NCBI RefSeq assembly: GCF_019913785.1
Contig: NZ_JAIOHK010000038.1
Location: forward strand, 1 to 33,437
Origin: Altibacter sp.
GTDB lineage: Bacteria > Bacteroidota > Bacteroidia > Flavobacteriales > Flavobacteriaceae
Reading direction: 5' to 3'
Length of the DNA stretch: 33,437 bases
The stretch's first letter is position 1, and each line of letters starts with the position of its first letter. The notes under the pieces were generated by a model. It saw only the letters and a list, made by a program, of their open reading frames with translations, made no database searches and had not been told where the DNA came from. A program made the position numbers and the translations under genes. Shown piece after piece: positions 7,540 through 16,606 of the stretch.

Positions 7540-8766
7540 ATGAAAAAACTGTATACCCACTATATAAATAATTTCAAAGGACTCTCACGAGAGATCTGGT
7601 TGCTGTCGCTCGTTACTTTTATCAACCGAGCTGGGGCGATGGTCATCCCGTTCCTATCCCTATACCTTGTCAATGCAAAAGGATTCACTTTGCCGCAGGT
7701 AGGTTGGATTATGACCTGTTTTGGACTTGGATCCTTGACCGGAACTTGGATTGGAGGAAAACTGACGGACAGTATCGGATTCTATAAGGTGATTGTATTT
7801 AGTCTCCTATTAGGTGGAATGGGATTTGTATTGCTTCAGTTTATCGATACTTTTTTTGGTTTTTGTGTGGGTATTTTTTCCCTCATCCTCGTAGCAGACG
7901 CTTACCGTCCTGCTATCTTTGTGGCGGCAGACACCTATAGCAAGCCCGGAAACGTGACGCGAAGTATCACCTTAATCCGATTGGCAATCAACTTGGGTTT
8001 CTCTATAGGGCCACTAATTGGCGGAATCATTATTGCCACAATTAGTTATACCTCCCTATTTTGGATCGATGGGGTAACCTGTGTCTTGGCCGGAATCGGG
8101 TTGTTTATATGGTTAAAACCAAAACGAAAAAAAGATACAGAGCCGCTTATTACCATCCATAAAAAAGAAGGGGTTCCTCCCTATTTAAATGGCTTGTTTA
8201 TACTGTTTATCATTATAATGATTGCAAACGGAACCACCTTTGTGCAATATTTTTCGGTAATGCCCTTGTATTACGAGAAAGGACATTTCCTTTCGGAAGA
8301 TCTCATCGGTTGGCTTATGTTTTTGAACGGAGCCGTGATCGTGGTTTTCGAAATGCCCCTAATTGCATGGTTGGAGCGTAGAAATCTCTCCAAAACGATG
8401 GCCACTTTTTGGGGTATTGTATTTATTGCACTAAGTTTTATCGTGCTAAATCTTACCTCTTGGAGTGGCATCTTGATCGTGGGAATGCTTTTGATGACTC
8501 TGGGCGAAATGATAGGCTCTCCATTTTCGAATGCCCTGGCACTGGAGATGGCACCTAAAGGCCGGAAGGGAAGTTATATGGGACTCTATAGCATGAGTTT
8601 CTCATTCTCACATATTTTTGGGCACAATGGCGGTATGAATCTGGTCGACACCTTTGGTTTTGACGCTACCTGGTACGCAATGTTTTTCTTTTTGACGATT
8701 ATCGGACTACTTACACTATGGCTGTATCGATTATTGAAAAAATCACCTAAATTTACCTCCTATTAG
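7540..8766 (+). CDS. MFS transporter (drug/solute efflux type)
   Basis: This 408-residue protein has about 12 hydrophobic segments. The MFS loop 2-3 signature is recognisable as GTWIGGKLTDSIGFYKV near residue 70, and a corresponding region appears after the sixth helix. The long central loop (KPKRKKDTEPLITIHKKEG) separates two six-helix bundles. The sequence resembles bacterial MDR-type exporters but the substrate cannot be read from it. The start directly follows a terminator-like hairpin, and the stop is two bases before the DJ-1-like lipoprotein gene, so the two are probably co-transcribed. Regulation by the upstream leader is suggested by the layout. Confidence 0.85.
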   Translation: MKKLYTHYINNFKGLSREIWLLSLVTFINRAGAMVIPFLSLYLVNAKGFTLPQVGWIMTCFGLGSLTGTWIGGKLTDSIGFYKVIVFSLLLGGMGFVLLQFIDTFFGFCVGIFSLILVADAYRPAIFVAADTYSKPGNVTRSITLIRLAINLGFSIGPLIGGIIIATISYTSLFWIDGVTCVLAGIGLFIWLKPKRKKDTEPLITIHKKEGVPPYLNGLFILFIIIMIANGTTFVQYFSVMPLYYEKGHFLSEDLIGWLMFLNGAVIVVFEMPLIAWLERRNLSKTMATFWGIVFIALSFIVLNLTSWSGILIVGMLLMTLGEMIGSPFSNALALEMAPKGRKGSYMGLYSMSFSFSHIFGHNGGMNLVDTFGFDATWYAMFFFLTIIGLLTLWLYRLLKKSPKFTSY

Positions 8767-8768
8767 TT

Positions 8769-9524
8769 ATGAATTATTGGTTATTATTTTTTTGCTTCGG
8801 AATTATTTCTTGCGGAACACCTTCGGAAGAAAATAAAGCCATGCCGCCTTCTGAAGCAACAACTGAAATAGCGGAAACATCTTTTCCGAAGCTGGACAGT
8901 TCACGCTATAATGTTGCTTTCTTGATCATGGACGGAGTATATAACACCGAACTTACCGCTCCGTATGATATTTTTCAGCATACTGTCTTCAGGGAGAATA
9001 TTAAGGCCATGAATGTATTTACAGTGGCTAATACAGACCAATCTATTAGAACGTTCGAAGGCTTGCGGTTACTCCCCGATTTCAATTATTTAAAAGACAG
9101 CATTCCGAGGATCGATATTTTGGTGGTTCCCAGTGCCGAGCATCATATGGATTCCGATCTGGAAGATGAAGCCATGCTTGGTTTTGTGCGAAAAGCAGAC
9201 AAAGAAGCATTATTTGTGACATCACATTGTGACGGAGCCTTTGTATTGGCAAAAGCTGGTTTGCTGGAAAAATCTGTCTCGACCACCTTTCCAAGCGATA
9301 TTGATGCCATGCGGACTATGTTTCCCGACTTGGATATTAGAAAAGAGGTGTTGTTTGTTCATGATGGGAAATATATTACCTCTGCCGGGGGTGCCAAAAG
9401 TTTTGAAGCTGCCTTATACCTCTGTGAATACCTCTACGGAAAACAGGTAGCAGAATCATTGGCAGGTGGGTTGGTAATCGATTGGAATTTAGAGACTGTA
9501 CCGCATCTGATCGTAAAAAAGTAA
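8769..9524 (+). CDS. DJ-1/PfpI-family (glutamine amidotransferase-like) lipoprotein
   Basis: This 251-residue protein starts with a lipoprotein signal (GIISC, Cys near residue 15) and a Ser/Glu/Pro-rich linker to about residue 45. The DJ-1/PfpI domain follows, with the conserved Glu at 61 (NTELTAPYDIF) and the nucleophile elbow VTSHCDGAFVLA with Cys154. The C-terminal AGGAKSFEAALYL block resembles the GATase-like domain seen in AraC-family regulators, but no DNA-binding domain is attached. Lipidation would place it outside the cytoplasm, which is unusual for the fold. The activity is unknown; hydratase, chaperone and glyoxalase roles exist in the superfamily. It is coupled to the MFS gene (two-base gap). 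Confidence 0.85.
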   Translation: MNYWLLFFCFGIISCGTPSEENKAMPPSEATTEIAETSFPKLDSSRYNVAFLIMDGVYNTELTAPYDIFQHTVFRENIKAMNVFTVANTDQSIRTFEGLRLLPDFNYLKDSIPRIDILVVPSAEHHMDSDLEDEAMLGFVRKADKEALFVTSHCDGAFVLAKAGLLEKSVSTTFPSDIDAMRTMFPDLDIRKEVLFVHDGKYITSAGGAKSFEAALYLCEYLYGKQVAESLAGGLVIDWNLETVPHLIVKK

Positions 9525-9968
9525 TTATTCGGGTTTTTTAATAGGGTTATTGGAAACCACATGAGATAACACAATCTGTGTTTTGGTTTCGCCATAGGTA
9601 ATCAACTGATCGATAAAGGCTTCGAGGTGTTTCTGATTTTTAAGCACCACTTCCATCACTATGTTCTCATTTCCGGTAATGCGATAACAATTGAGCACCT
9701 CGTCATAGGTTTTCACTTTTTCAAGAAATGGTTTTAATTTTCCCATAAAGGCCCGAAGTGTAATAATTGCCTTTAATTGGTAACCTGTTTCGAAAGGAGA
9801 AACCGCTGTCTTATAGCTGTGAATAATTCCGGCGTCTTCCATCTTCTTAATACGCTCGCCAACCGCAGGTGAACTAATCCCAACCAGCCGACCAATCTCT
9901 GCATTGGACTGACGCGCATTGGCTTGAAGGCATTTCAAAATTTTCCAGTTGAGTGTATCTATAATCAT
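9525..9968 (-). CDS. Lrp/AsnC-family transcriptional regulator
   Basis: This 147-residue protein has an N-terminal helix-turn-helix (LNWKILKCLQANARQSNAEIGRLVGISSPAVGERIKKMEDAGII) and a C-terminal RAM/AsnC ligand domain (KVKTYDEVLNCYRITGNENIVMEVVLKN, with a GETKTQIVLS ending). This is the standard family layout and length. Such proteins form octamers that sense amino acids. The target genes are not known; the neighbouring MFS and DJ-1 genes are candidates only because they are close. Its stop codon directly abuts the stop of the DJ-1 gene with no intervening base. Confidence 0.92.
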   Translation of the reverse strand: MIIDTLNWKILKCLQANARQSNAEIGRLVGISSPAVGERIKKMEDAGIIHSYKTAVSPFETGYQLKAIITLRAFMGKLKPFLEKVKTYDEVLNCYRITGNENIVMEVVLKNQKHLEAFIDQLITYGETKTQIVLSHVVSNNPIKKPE

Positions 9969-10058
9969 TTTAAAGGTATATCGTTTAAAAAAAATAATAT
10001 TTAAAGCTAATATACATTTTTTCTTTAATTCTTAAAGACAAAAATGCTGCGTTGTGCT

Positions 10059-10066
10059 TACATTTG
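10059..10066 (+). promoter_or_regulatory. Promoter -7 element upstream of small helical protein
   Basis: TACATTTG matches TAnnTTTG and lies 33 bases before the ATG at 10099. The in-frame GTG at 10054 lies in front of this element, which argues against that GTG as the start. Confidence 0.45.
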
Positions 10067-10098
10067 GGTGTTTTGTGAAACCCCACACATACTTAAGG

Positions 10099-10494
10099 AT
10101 GATACCACATATTTCGCACGGTTTGCCCCATTCGCCTATCTATAAGAAGGCGCTGGATATCTTTACGCTTTCCCGTCATATTTCAACCTATCTGGCTCAC
10201 GATCTTGCACCTTTAAACCAAAACGGGGAAGAAGATTCCCATATTTATTTTTCAGGAGATATTGTACAGCAATCGGTTTCATTGGCTCCAGAAATTTTAA
10301 AAGCTGAACGTCAGACTTTTTCCGAAGAAAAATACAAATACGCCGCCTCCGTAAATCGGTTGGCCAATAGTTTGTACAAGAATTGCGAACGACTCGAACG
10401 CGTGAACAGTAACGGAAAAGAATTCTTACCCATCCTGCGTGGTGAATTAAAAAAATTTAGACGCTTGCAGCGCACATGGATGATGACGTTGTAA
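10099..10494 (+). CDS. Small helical protein of unknown function
   Basis: Starting at the ATG at 10099 gives 131 residues; an in-frame GTG at 10054 would add 15 residues but precedes the promoter-like element. The protein is predicted by eye to be mostly alpha-helical, with amphipathic stretches IYKKALDIFTLSRHISTYL, KYKYAASVNRLANSLYKNCERLERV and LRGELKKFRRLQRTWM. The layout resembles four-helix-bundle proteins found in Bacteroidota, but the similarity is weak and I cannot name a family. It has no signal peptide. It converges on the hydrolase gene with a five-base gap. Confidence 0.6.
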   Translation: MIPHISHGLPHSPIYKKALDIFTLSRHISTYLAHDLAPLNQNGEEDSHIYFSGDIVQQSVSLAPEILKAERQTFSEEKYKYAASVNRLANSLYKNCERLERVNSNGKEFLPILRGELKKFRRLQRTWMMTL

Positions 10495-10499
10495 GGCGT

Positions 10500-11924
10500 T
10501 TAATCGTTATTCAAGCCTTCCAATAGTCGGATAAATTCAACCGAATCTTTATATTTTAAAAATGCAGTTGTATTCGTGATATACGCTTTATCTGTGAGTC
10601 CTTTTGAGATAGCCAACGAAAGGTTTTCCAACGTTTTATCTTTATTGTTCAAAATAGCATAGTCTTTCGCCAAAAGGTAAAAGGCATAGGGTCTATCTGG
10701 TGCAACAAGGCTAGCTATCGTATGACAATAGAGCCTTTTTTTGGCGTTATTTTTATAGAACTGACTCTCGGCTGTCTCTACACCCATCGCATAGATAGCA
10801 TATCCTATGCGGTAACCCATTTTCCGAAATTGCTCATCTTCAGACAACAGGTATTTTTTTTGTAGGTTCTCAAGTTCTTTATGCCACCAATTGAACTCTT
10901 CAGGGGTTTTCAACCCTGAAATTTCCTTATTAAATCTTTCTACAAAAACCTTTCTAAGCTTCGCTTCTTCTTTCTTTACACCTTCCCTTTTTTTACTATC
11001 GCTGCTGTATTTCTTGTCTTTTTTTAAATTGCTAATTTTGGTCTTTATCGTGTCTAAATTGTAATATGCTGAAAAATTTCTAACCATCCTATCGTATTCC
11101 CAAACGGCAAGTTCGATCTCTGAATCGGATTCCAGTTTTTTTCCTTCTTCATATAATTCGGTGTAAAAAGTGCTAATGATTAGATCATCTTTTGGTTTGA
11201 TGTTTCTTTTATACGCCTGAAGCTCTAACCAATTAAATGCCTTCAGTATTTGATCTGAAGAAGGCCACCTGTGATCGTCTTCATTGGTAAAAATTTCATT
11301 CTCAATACCAAAGGTATCCAGCCATTCTTTTACGCCTTGCATTTCTTGATAGTTCATATCGCTATTTCCTACCAGACCCACGTACGAAAAAGAATCATTT
11401 ATACTGGGAATATGCGAAGTATTTTGCGAAAAACCGGCACCACAGGCAACAATTCCTTGTATTTGTTTTGTGAGGACAGCCACTGTGGTGGCTAATCTGG
11501 AACCACCCGAAAATCCCGCTGTATATATAAGATTCTCATCGATCGTAAACCTCTCAAAAACTGTGTTGAACAATCTGTCGATGATGGTAAAGTTTTTTTC
11601 GAATAAACCATTTCTGCTATTGTTTGAACATATTAAAATATGACCAAATTTCTGAGAGGCTTCTATAAATGGTGCTATACCAATCGTTCCTCTTGCTGCT
11701 GGTTCAAATATAAAGACGACCGATGCGGGTTTATCTTTGTCAAAATTTTTTGGAAGATATAGCGTAAAGGTATCCGTTGAATTTATAACCGCCACCGAAT
11801 CGATTATTATTCCTGTTTCAAAACTTAAATTTTGGGCAAACCCAAAAGATGTCATGGCAAGGGCTAAAAGAACCATTATACCCTGCCGGAAAACTGTAAT
11901 ATTTCTAAAAATATAGCCAACCAT
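10500..11924 (-). CDS. Secreted alpha/beta hydrolase with C-terminal helical repeat region
   Basis: This 474-residue protein has a signal peptide ending at FGFAQ near residue 31. The first start is preferred because it supplies the positive n-region (FRNITVFRQG) that the later ATG at 11876 lacks. Residues about 40-250 form an alpha/beta hydrolase domain of the esterase/PHB-depolymerase type: nucleophile elbow GFSGGS near residue 138, probable acid in LVGNSDMNY, and catalytic His in NEDDHRWPSS. The rest (about 260-474) is Lys/Glu-rich and helical, with a TPR-like end (PDRPYAFYLLAKDYAILNNKDKTLENL). The substrate is unknown; a secreted esterase or peptidase is likely. A TACCTTTG element at 11982-11989 may be its promoter. 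Confidence 0.8.
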   Translation of the reverse strand: MVGYIFRNITVFRQGIMVLLALAMTSFGFAQNLSFETGIIIDSVAVINSTDTFTLYLPKNFDKDKPASVVFIFEPAARGTIGIAPFIEASQKFGHILICSNNSRNGLFEKNFTIIDRLFNTVFERFTIDENLIYTAGFSGGSRLATTVAVLTKQIQGIVACGAGFSQNTSHIPSINDSFSYVGLVGNSDMNYQEMQGVKEWLDTFGIENEIFTNEDDHRWPSSDQILKAFNWLELQAYKRNIKPKDDLIISTFYTELYEEGKKLESDSEIELAVWEYDRMVRNFSAYYNLDTIKTKISNLKKDKKYSSDSKKREGVKKEEAKLRKVFVERFNKEISGLKTPEEFNWWHKELENLQKKYLLSEDEQFRKMGYRIGYAIYAMGVETAESQFYKNNAKKRLYCHTIASLVAPDRPYAFYLLAKDYAILNNKDKTLENLSLAISKGLTDKAYITNTTAFLKYKDSVEFIRLLEGLNND

Positions 11925-11981
11925 ATCCTATACTATTACAAAACAACATCACAATACTGTAGGTGAAGCACTACAAAATAC

Positions 11982-11989
11982 CAAAGGTA
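11982..11989 (-). promoter_or_regulatory. Promoter -7 element upstream of the hydrolase
   Basis: TACCTTTG on the minus strand matches TAnnTTTG and lies about 58 bases before the start at 11924, in the gap after the icmF stop. Confidence 0.4.
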
Positions 11990-12004
11990 TTCATCTCGAA
12001 ATCG

Positions 12005-15000
12005 TTACATATTTCTCCTATACTGCCCCCCTACTTCAAACAAGGCAGCTGTAATCTGACCCAATGAACACACCTTGGTCGCTTCCATCAATTGTTCGAA
12101 CATATTTTCGTTGTGTATGGCCGCTTGTTGTACTTTTTTTATGGCAGCTTCAGACACTTCCTTTCTGCTAGTATGCAGGTTTTTTAAGGTCTCAATCTGC
12201 GCCTGCTTCTCCTCTTCGGTTGCGCGAATCACTTCCGCAGGTAAGACCGTTGGTGATCCTTTACTGCTTAAAAAGGTATTTACTCCTATGATGGGGAATT
12301 GCCCGTTGTGCTTTAGGGTTTCATAATACAAACTCTCCTCCTGTATCTTGGAACGTTGGTACATGGTTTCCATGGCACCCAAAACACCTCCTCTTTCCGT
12401 AATACTATCGAACTCCTTTAAAACGGCTTCCTCAACCAAATCGGTTAGTTCTTCAATAATAAACGAACCTTGAATAGGATTTTCATTTTTTGCCAATCCC
12501 AATTCTTTATTGATAATTAACTGAATTGCCATGGCACGGCGGACACTTTCTTCGGTGGGGGTGGTGATCGCTTCATCGTAGGCGTTGGTGTGTAACGAGT
12601 TACAATTATCGTAAATGGCATACAGCGCTTGAAGCGTGGTTCTAATGTCGTTGAAATCGATCTCTTGTGCGTGTAGCGAACGTCCCGAAGTTTGTATGTG
12701 ATACTTCAACATCTGTGCTCTCGGGTTGGCTCCGTACTTGTCTTTCATCGCTTTTGCCCAAATCTTTCGAGCCACACGACCAATCACCGAATATTCGGGG
12801 TCGATCCCATTGCTGAAGAAGAATGATAAGTTGGGACCAAATTCGTTGATGTCCATCCCACGTGAGAGATAGTATTCTACATAGGTAAATCCATTGGAAA
12901 GGGTAAACGCCAATTGTGTAATGGGATTGGCCCCCGCTTCGGCTATGTGGTATCCACTTATAGAAACCGAATAAAAGTTGCGTATTTTCTTTTGAATAAA
13001 ATACTCCTGTACATCGCCCATCAATCGCAGGGCAAATTCAGTTGAGAAAATACAGGTGTTCTGCGCTTGGTCTTCCTTTAAAATATCGGCCTGCACCGTT
13101 CCTCTCACCTGTTTTAGCGTTTCGGTCTTTATCTTCTGGTAAACATCTTGTGGCAGTACCTCATCAGCTGTCACTCCTAAAAGCATCAGTCCTAATCCGT
13201 TGTTGCCCTCCGGTAATTCTCCTATATATTTGGGTCTGTCAACCCCGCTTTCTTTGTACAGTTTCGCAATCTTGGCTTCTACTTCTTTTTCCAGTCCGTT
13301 CTCCTTGATGTATTTTTCGCAATTCTGATCGATGGCTGCATTCATGAAAAAACCTAGCAGCATAGGTGCGGGACCATTAATGGTCATACTCACCGAAGTC
13401 ATCACATTACTAAGATCAAAACCAGAGTACAGTTTTTTAGCGTCGTCCAAACAACAAATAGACACCCCTGCATTACCTATCTTCCCATAAATATCGGGGC
13501 GGAGATCGGGGTCATTTCCATAGAGCGTCACGCTGTCGAAAGCCGTTGAAAGACGTTTGGCCGGTAAGCCTGCGCTCACATAATGAAACCTTCTGTTGGT
13601 ACGCTCAGGGCCACCCTCTCCTGCGAACATACGTGCGGGATCTTCCCCGGTACGCTTAAAGGGATACAAGCCGGCGGTAAAGGGAAATTCACCCGGAACA
13701 TTTTCCTGAAGCGTCCAGCGCAGGATGTCTCCCCATGCCTGGTATTTGGGTAAGGCCACCTTAGCAATCTGAGTGTGTGATAAGGATTCGGTATGCGTCT
13801 CGATCTTAATTTCTTTATCCCGTACCTGAAACGAATAGATCGGCGATTTATACCGATTCACCTTTTCTTCCCAACCGGTAATGACCTCCCAGTTATAGGG
13901 GTCGAGGTTGAGTTTTACTCGATCGAATTCGGCTAGAAGTAATTTGACCAAATCGTCCGAATCTTTTGTTTCAGCAAAATCTATTTCAAGTCCGGCCTTG
14001 TCCAATAGAGCCAGTTTTCCTGAAATCGATTCGATGGTTTTAAAAATGCCGTAGAGTTTTTGGGCGACCTCAGCTTGTTCGTTTGCTTTTTTGTCGTAGC
14101 CTCTATTATTTTCTGAAATTTCGGAAAGATAGCGCGTACGGGCAGGTGGGATTACAAAGATTTTTTCCGACATCTCTTCGGAAATGGCATAGCTGCTGTT
14201 GAGATCGGCCTTGGTTTTTTCCACGAGTTCATCCATTACCGCCTTGTACAGCTTGTTCATACCAGGATCGTTAAATTGTGAGGCGATTGTACCGTAGACC
14301 GGAAGTGCATCTTGTGGTGTATCCCATAACTGATGGTTGCGCATGTATTGCTTCTTCACATCACGAAGGGCATCTAGGGATCCTCTTTTGTCGAATTTAT
14401 TAATGGCCACCAGATCGGCAAAGTCGAGCATATCGATCTTTTCCAACTGCGTTGCTGCTCCAAATTCAGGCGTCATTACATATAAGGACACATCGCTGTG
14501 GTCTAAAATTTCGGTGTCGCTTTGTCCAATACCTGAAGTTTCAAGGATAATAAGATCGTATTCGGCTGCTTTTAGCACTTCAATGGCTTCGGAAACATAT
14601 TTTGAGAGAGCGAGGTTGCTCTGTCGTGTCGCCAAACTGCGCATATACACACGAGGGGAATTGATGGCGTTCATTCGAATGCGATCGCCCAATAAGGCCC
14701 CTCCTGTTTTTCTTTTGGATGGATCTACGGATATAAGCCCGATGGTTTTCTTAGGAAAATCGATTAAAAATCTACGTACCAATTCATCGACTAGGGACGA
14801 TTTTCCCGCCCCTCCGGTTCCGGTGATTCCAAGAACCGGTGTCACGGATTTTTCGTTTTTCTTATGTATTTTCTGAAGTGTATTTTTCGCAACTTCCGGG
14901 AAGTTTTCAGCAGCAGAAATCACACGGGCAATAGCTCCCGGTACTTTCTTCGTCAACTTATCGATCTCTCCGTTCAATTGATCGCCTATAGGGTAATCTG

Positions 15001-15427
15001 CTGTTTTTACCAGATCGTTAATCATGCCTTGAAGGCCCATCTCACGGCCATCATCGGGAGAATAGATACGAGTAATTCCATAGTCCATCAGCTCTTTTAT
15101 TTCTGAAGGCAGGATAACTCCGCCCCCGCCGCCAAAGATCTTGATATGCTCTGCTCCCCTTTCCTTCAAGAGGTCGTACATATACTTAAAGTACTCGTTA
15201 TGCCCGCCTTGATACGAAGTCATGGCAATGGCATTGGCGTCTTCCTGGATGGCAGTGTTCACCACCTCTTCAACACTTCGGTCGTGCCCTAGATGAATCA
15301 CTTCCACACCGGTCGACTGAATGATACGGCGCATTATATTGATCGCGGCATCGTGCCCATCGAATAAGGAGGCTGCGGTTACAATTCGGACTTTATGCTT
15401 GGGAATATAGGGTGCTGTTTGTTGCAT
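12005..15427 (-). CDS. icmF: Fused isobutyryl-CoA mutase (methylmalonyl-CoA mutase family)
   Basis: This 1140-residue protein shows the full IcmF layout. An N-terminal cobalamin-binding domain has the base-off motif DGHDAA at residues 23-28 (His25 as lower ligand) and the glycine-rich FGGGGGVI loop. A MeaI/ArgK-like GTPase chaperone domain follows, with the P-loop GTGGAGKSS at 202-210 and NKFD as the base-recognition motif. The (beta/alpha)8 mutase domain comes last, with [20 protein letters not shown] and the conserved [16 protein letters not shown]. IcmF interconverts isobutyryl-CoA and butyryl-CoA (some members act on pivalyl- or isovaleryl-CoA) by a B12 radical rearrangement; the GTPase part reloads cofactor. 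The gene is alone. A TAAATTTG element lies 26 bases upstream. Confidence 0.95.
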   Translation of the reverse strand: MQQTAPYIPKHKVRIVTAASLFDGHDAAINIMRRIIQSTGVEVIHLGHDRSVEEVVNTAIQEDANAIAMTSYQGGHNEYFKYMYDLLKERGAEHIKIFGGGGGVILPSEIKELMDYGITRIYSPDDGREMGLQGMINDLVKTADYPIGDQLNGEIDKLTKKVPGAIARVISAAENFPEVAKNTLQKIHKKNEKSVTPVLGITGTGGAGKSSLVDELVRRFLIDFPKKTIGLISVDPSKRKTGGALLGDRIRMNAINSPRVYMRSLATRQSNLALSKYVSEAIEVLKAAEYDLIILETSGIGQSDTEILDHSDVSLYVMTPEFGAATQLEKIDMLDFADLVAINKFDKRGSLDALRDVKKQYMRNHQLWDTPQDALPVYGTIASQFNDPGMNKLYKAVMDELVEKTKADLNSSYAISEEMSEKIFVIPPARTRYLSEISENNRGYDKKANEQAEVAQKLYGIFKTIESISGKLALLDKAGLEIDFAETKDSDDLVKLLLAEFDRVKLNLDPYNWEVITGWEEKVNRYKSPIYSFQVRDKEIKIETHTESLSHTQIAKVALPKYQAWGDILRWTLQENVPGEFPFTAGLYPFKRTGEDPARMFAGEGGPERTNRRFHYVSAGLPAKRLSTAFDSVTLYGNDPDLRPDIYGKIGNAGVSICCLDDAKKLYSGFDLSNVMTSVSMTINGPAPMLLGFFMNAAIDQNCEKYIKENGLEKEVEAKIAKLYKESGVDRPKYIGELPEGNNGLGLMLLGVTADEVLPQDVYQKIKTETLKQVRGTVQADILKEDQAQNTCIFSTEFALRLMGDVQEYFIQKKIRNFYSVSISGYHIAEAGANPITQLAFTLSNGFTYVEYYLSRGMDINEFGPNLSFFFSNGIDPEYSVIGRVARKIWAKAMKDKYGANPRAQMLKYHIQTSGRSLHAQEIDFNDIRTTLQALYAIYDNCNSLHTNAYDEAITTPTEESVRRAMAIQLIINKELGLAKNENPIQGSFIIEELTDLVEEAVLKEFDSITERGGVLGAMETMYQRSKIQEESLYYETLKHNGQFPIIGVNTFLSSKGSPTVLPAEVIRATEEEKQAQIETLKNLHTSRKEVSEAAIKKVQQAAIHNENMFEQLMEATKVCSLGQITAALFEVGGQYRRNM

Positions 15428-15452
15428 TCAGAAAGATACTTTAAAATAGAAT

Positions 15453-15460
15453 GCAAATTT
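15453..15460 (-). promoter_or_regulatory. Promoter -7 element for icmF
   Basis: TAAATTTG on the minus strand matches TAnnTTTG. The expected transcription start near 15446 gives a leader of about 19 bases. No cobalamin riboswitch fits in so short a leader. Confidence 0.55.
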
Positions 15461-15552
15461 ACGAAAAACAGAGAAGAAATAGCGGATTGAATCACGAACT
15501 ATCGATTGTGCAAAACGGATCTTATTCATTTTCCATTTTAAATATGTTACGT

Positions 15553-15560
15553 TATCTTTG
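15553..15560 (+). promoter_or_regulatory. Promoter -7 element for the DUF4197 gene
   Basis: TATCTTTG is the preferred form of the Bacteroidota -7 element. It lies 26 bases before the ATG at 15587, in the 159-base divergent gap shared with icmF. Confidence 0.65.
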
Positions 15561-15586
15561 AACCCTATAGCATTAAAAACCATCCT

Positions 15587-16294
15587 ATGTTTTTACGAAA
15601 ATTAACCCTTATCTCATTTTGCTTTATCGCTGTTTCTTGTGCCGAATTACAACAAGTAGTAAATACGTTGCCTAATGGACAGGGCATGGATCCTACCATG
15701 ATTGCCAACGGTTTACGACAGGCGCTTGATTTTGGAATCAGCAAGCAGGTATCCAAACTGACTCAGAAAGATGGATTTTACAAAAATCAGTTGGTAAAGA
15801 TTTTACTACCTGAAGAATTGCAAAAGGTAGATAAAACCCTACGTGATATTGGGCTTAGCAGTCTGGCAGATGAAGGCTTAAAGGTACTCAACCGCGCCGC
15901 TGAGGATGCGGTAAAGGGAGCTACTCCGATCTTTGTAGACGCGGTAAAGCAAATTACCTTTACCGATGCGAAGAATATTTTATTGGGAAGTGATACCGCC
16001 GCCACCTCCTATTTACAAGGCAAAACAAATAGTGCGCTCTATTCGAAATTCAATCCGGTGATTCAAAATTCATTTACAAAGGTGGGCGCAGATCAAATTT
16101 GGACGAACATCATTACAAAATACAATGCCATCCCGTTTGTAAACAAGGTGAATCCTGACCTAACCGACTATGTGACCAATGAGGCCTTGAAAGGGGTGTA
16201 TACCATGATTGGCGTGGAAGAAAAGAACATTCGCACGAAAATTTCTTCCAGATCGACTACCCTATTAAAGCAGGTATTTGCACTTCAGGATTAG
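15587..16294 (+). CDS. DUF4197 family lipoprotein
   Basis: This 235-residue protein has a lipoprotein signal (FIAVSC, Cys near residue 18). The rest matches the DUF4197 pattern as I know it: a GLRQALDFGISKQVSKLTQKDGFYKN block, then VKILLPEELQKVDKTLRDIGL, NRAAEDAVKGATPIFVDAVKQITFTDAKNIL with its LGSDTAATSYLQ continuation, and a C-terminal ALKGVYTMIGVEEKNIR. The protein appears largely helical. The family is widespread in Gram-negative bacteria and has no assigned function known to me. It has its own TATCTTTG promoter element. It is followed by a short AT-rich palindrome GTTAAA-CT-TTTAAC at 16303-16316, whose role is unclear. Confidence 0.9.
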   Translation: MFLRKLTLISFCFIAVSCAELQQVVNTLPNGQGMDPTMIANGLRQALDFGISKQVSKLTQKDGFYKNQLVKILLPEELQKVDKTLRDIGLSSLADEGLKVLNRAAEDAVKGATPIFVDAVKQITFTDAKNILLGSDTAATSYLQGKTNSALYSKFNPVIQNSFTKVGADQIWTNIITKYNAIPFVNKVNPDLTDYVTNEALKGVYTMIGVEEKNIRTKISSRSTTLLKQVFALQD

Positions 16295-16391
16295 CTGCAT
16301 TTGTTAAACTTTTAACGAATCAAACCGCTTGAAGTTGAATATTTATGACAGTATTAACCAAGCCTTAGTACTTCTTGCATTGTTTCTAAAT

Positions 16392-16399
16392 TATCTTTG
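16392..16399 (+). promoter_or_regulatory. Promoter -7 element for the 60-residue protein
   Basis: TATCTTTG lies 23 bases before the ATG at 16423, matching TAnnTTTG. Confidence 0.6.
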
Positions 16400-16422
16400 T
16401 ACTTGTTAAATAATCAAAGAAG

Positions 16423-16605
16423 ATGTTTGGCCTTTTCCGAAGAAAAACAAGATTGGAAAAACTGCAATGCCGTTATACGTGGCTGATGCGAAGATCCTAT
16501 ATGATGGCGCTAAAGGATAAGGAAAAAAGTGTCGAATTACATCGCCAAGCCGAACAACTTTTAAAAGAAATTGAGTTCCTTTCCATATCCTACGGCGACA
16601 AATAA
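16423..16605 (+). CDS. Lacal_2735/DUF6435-type small protein
   Basis: This 60-residue basic protein starts MFGLFRRKTRLEKLQ and continues as one or two amphipathic helices ending in HRQAEQLLKEIEFL. The start, length and Lys/Arg/Glu pattern agree with the small flavobacterial proteins annotated as Lacal_2735 family or DUF6435, which I recall but cannot check here. Their function is not known to me. It has its own TATCTTTG promoter element. Its stop is separated from the stop of the converging BtuF-like gene by one base. Confidence 0.75.
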   Translation: MFGLFRRKTRLEKLQCRYTWLMRRSYMMALKDKEKSVELHRQAEQLLKEIEFLSISYGDK

Positions 16606-16606
16606 A

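Noticed and set aside
14337-14876. A 179-codon plus-strand ORF
   Set aside because: It is antisense to the GTPase domain of icmF and contains no recognisable protein motif.
15428-15586. Cobalamin riboswitch in front of icmF
   Set aside because: The leader implied by the TAAATTTG element is only about 19 bases and the whole divergent gap is 159 bases with no B12-box-like sequence visible.
16303-16316. GTTAAA-CT-TTTAAC palindrome as a terminator for the DUF4197 gene
   Set aside because: The stem is six A-T-rich pairs with a two-base centre and no T-run, too weak for a terminator. It may be a binding site or chance.
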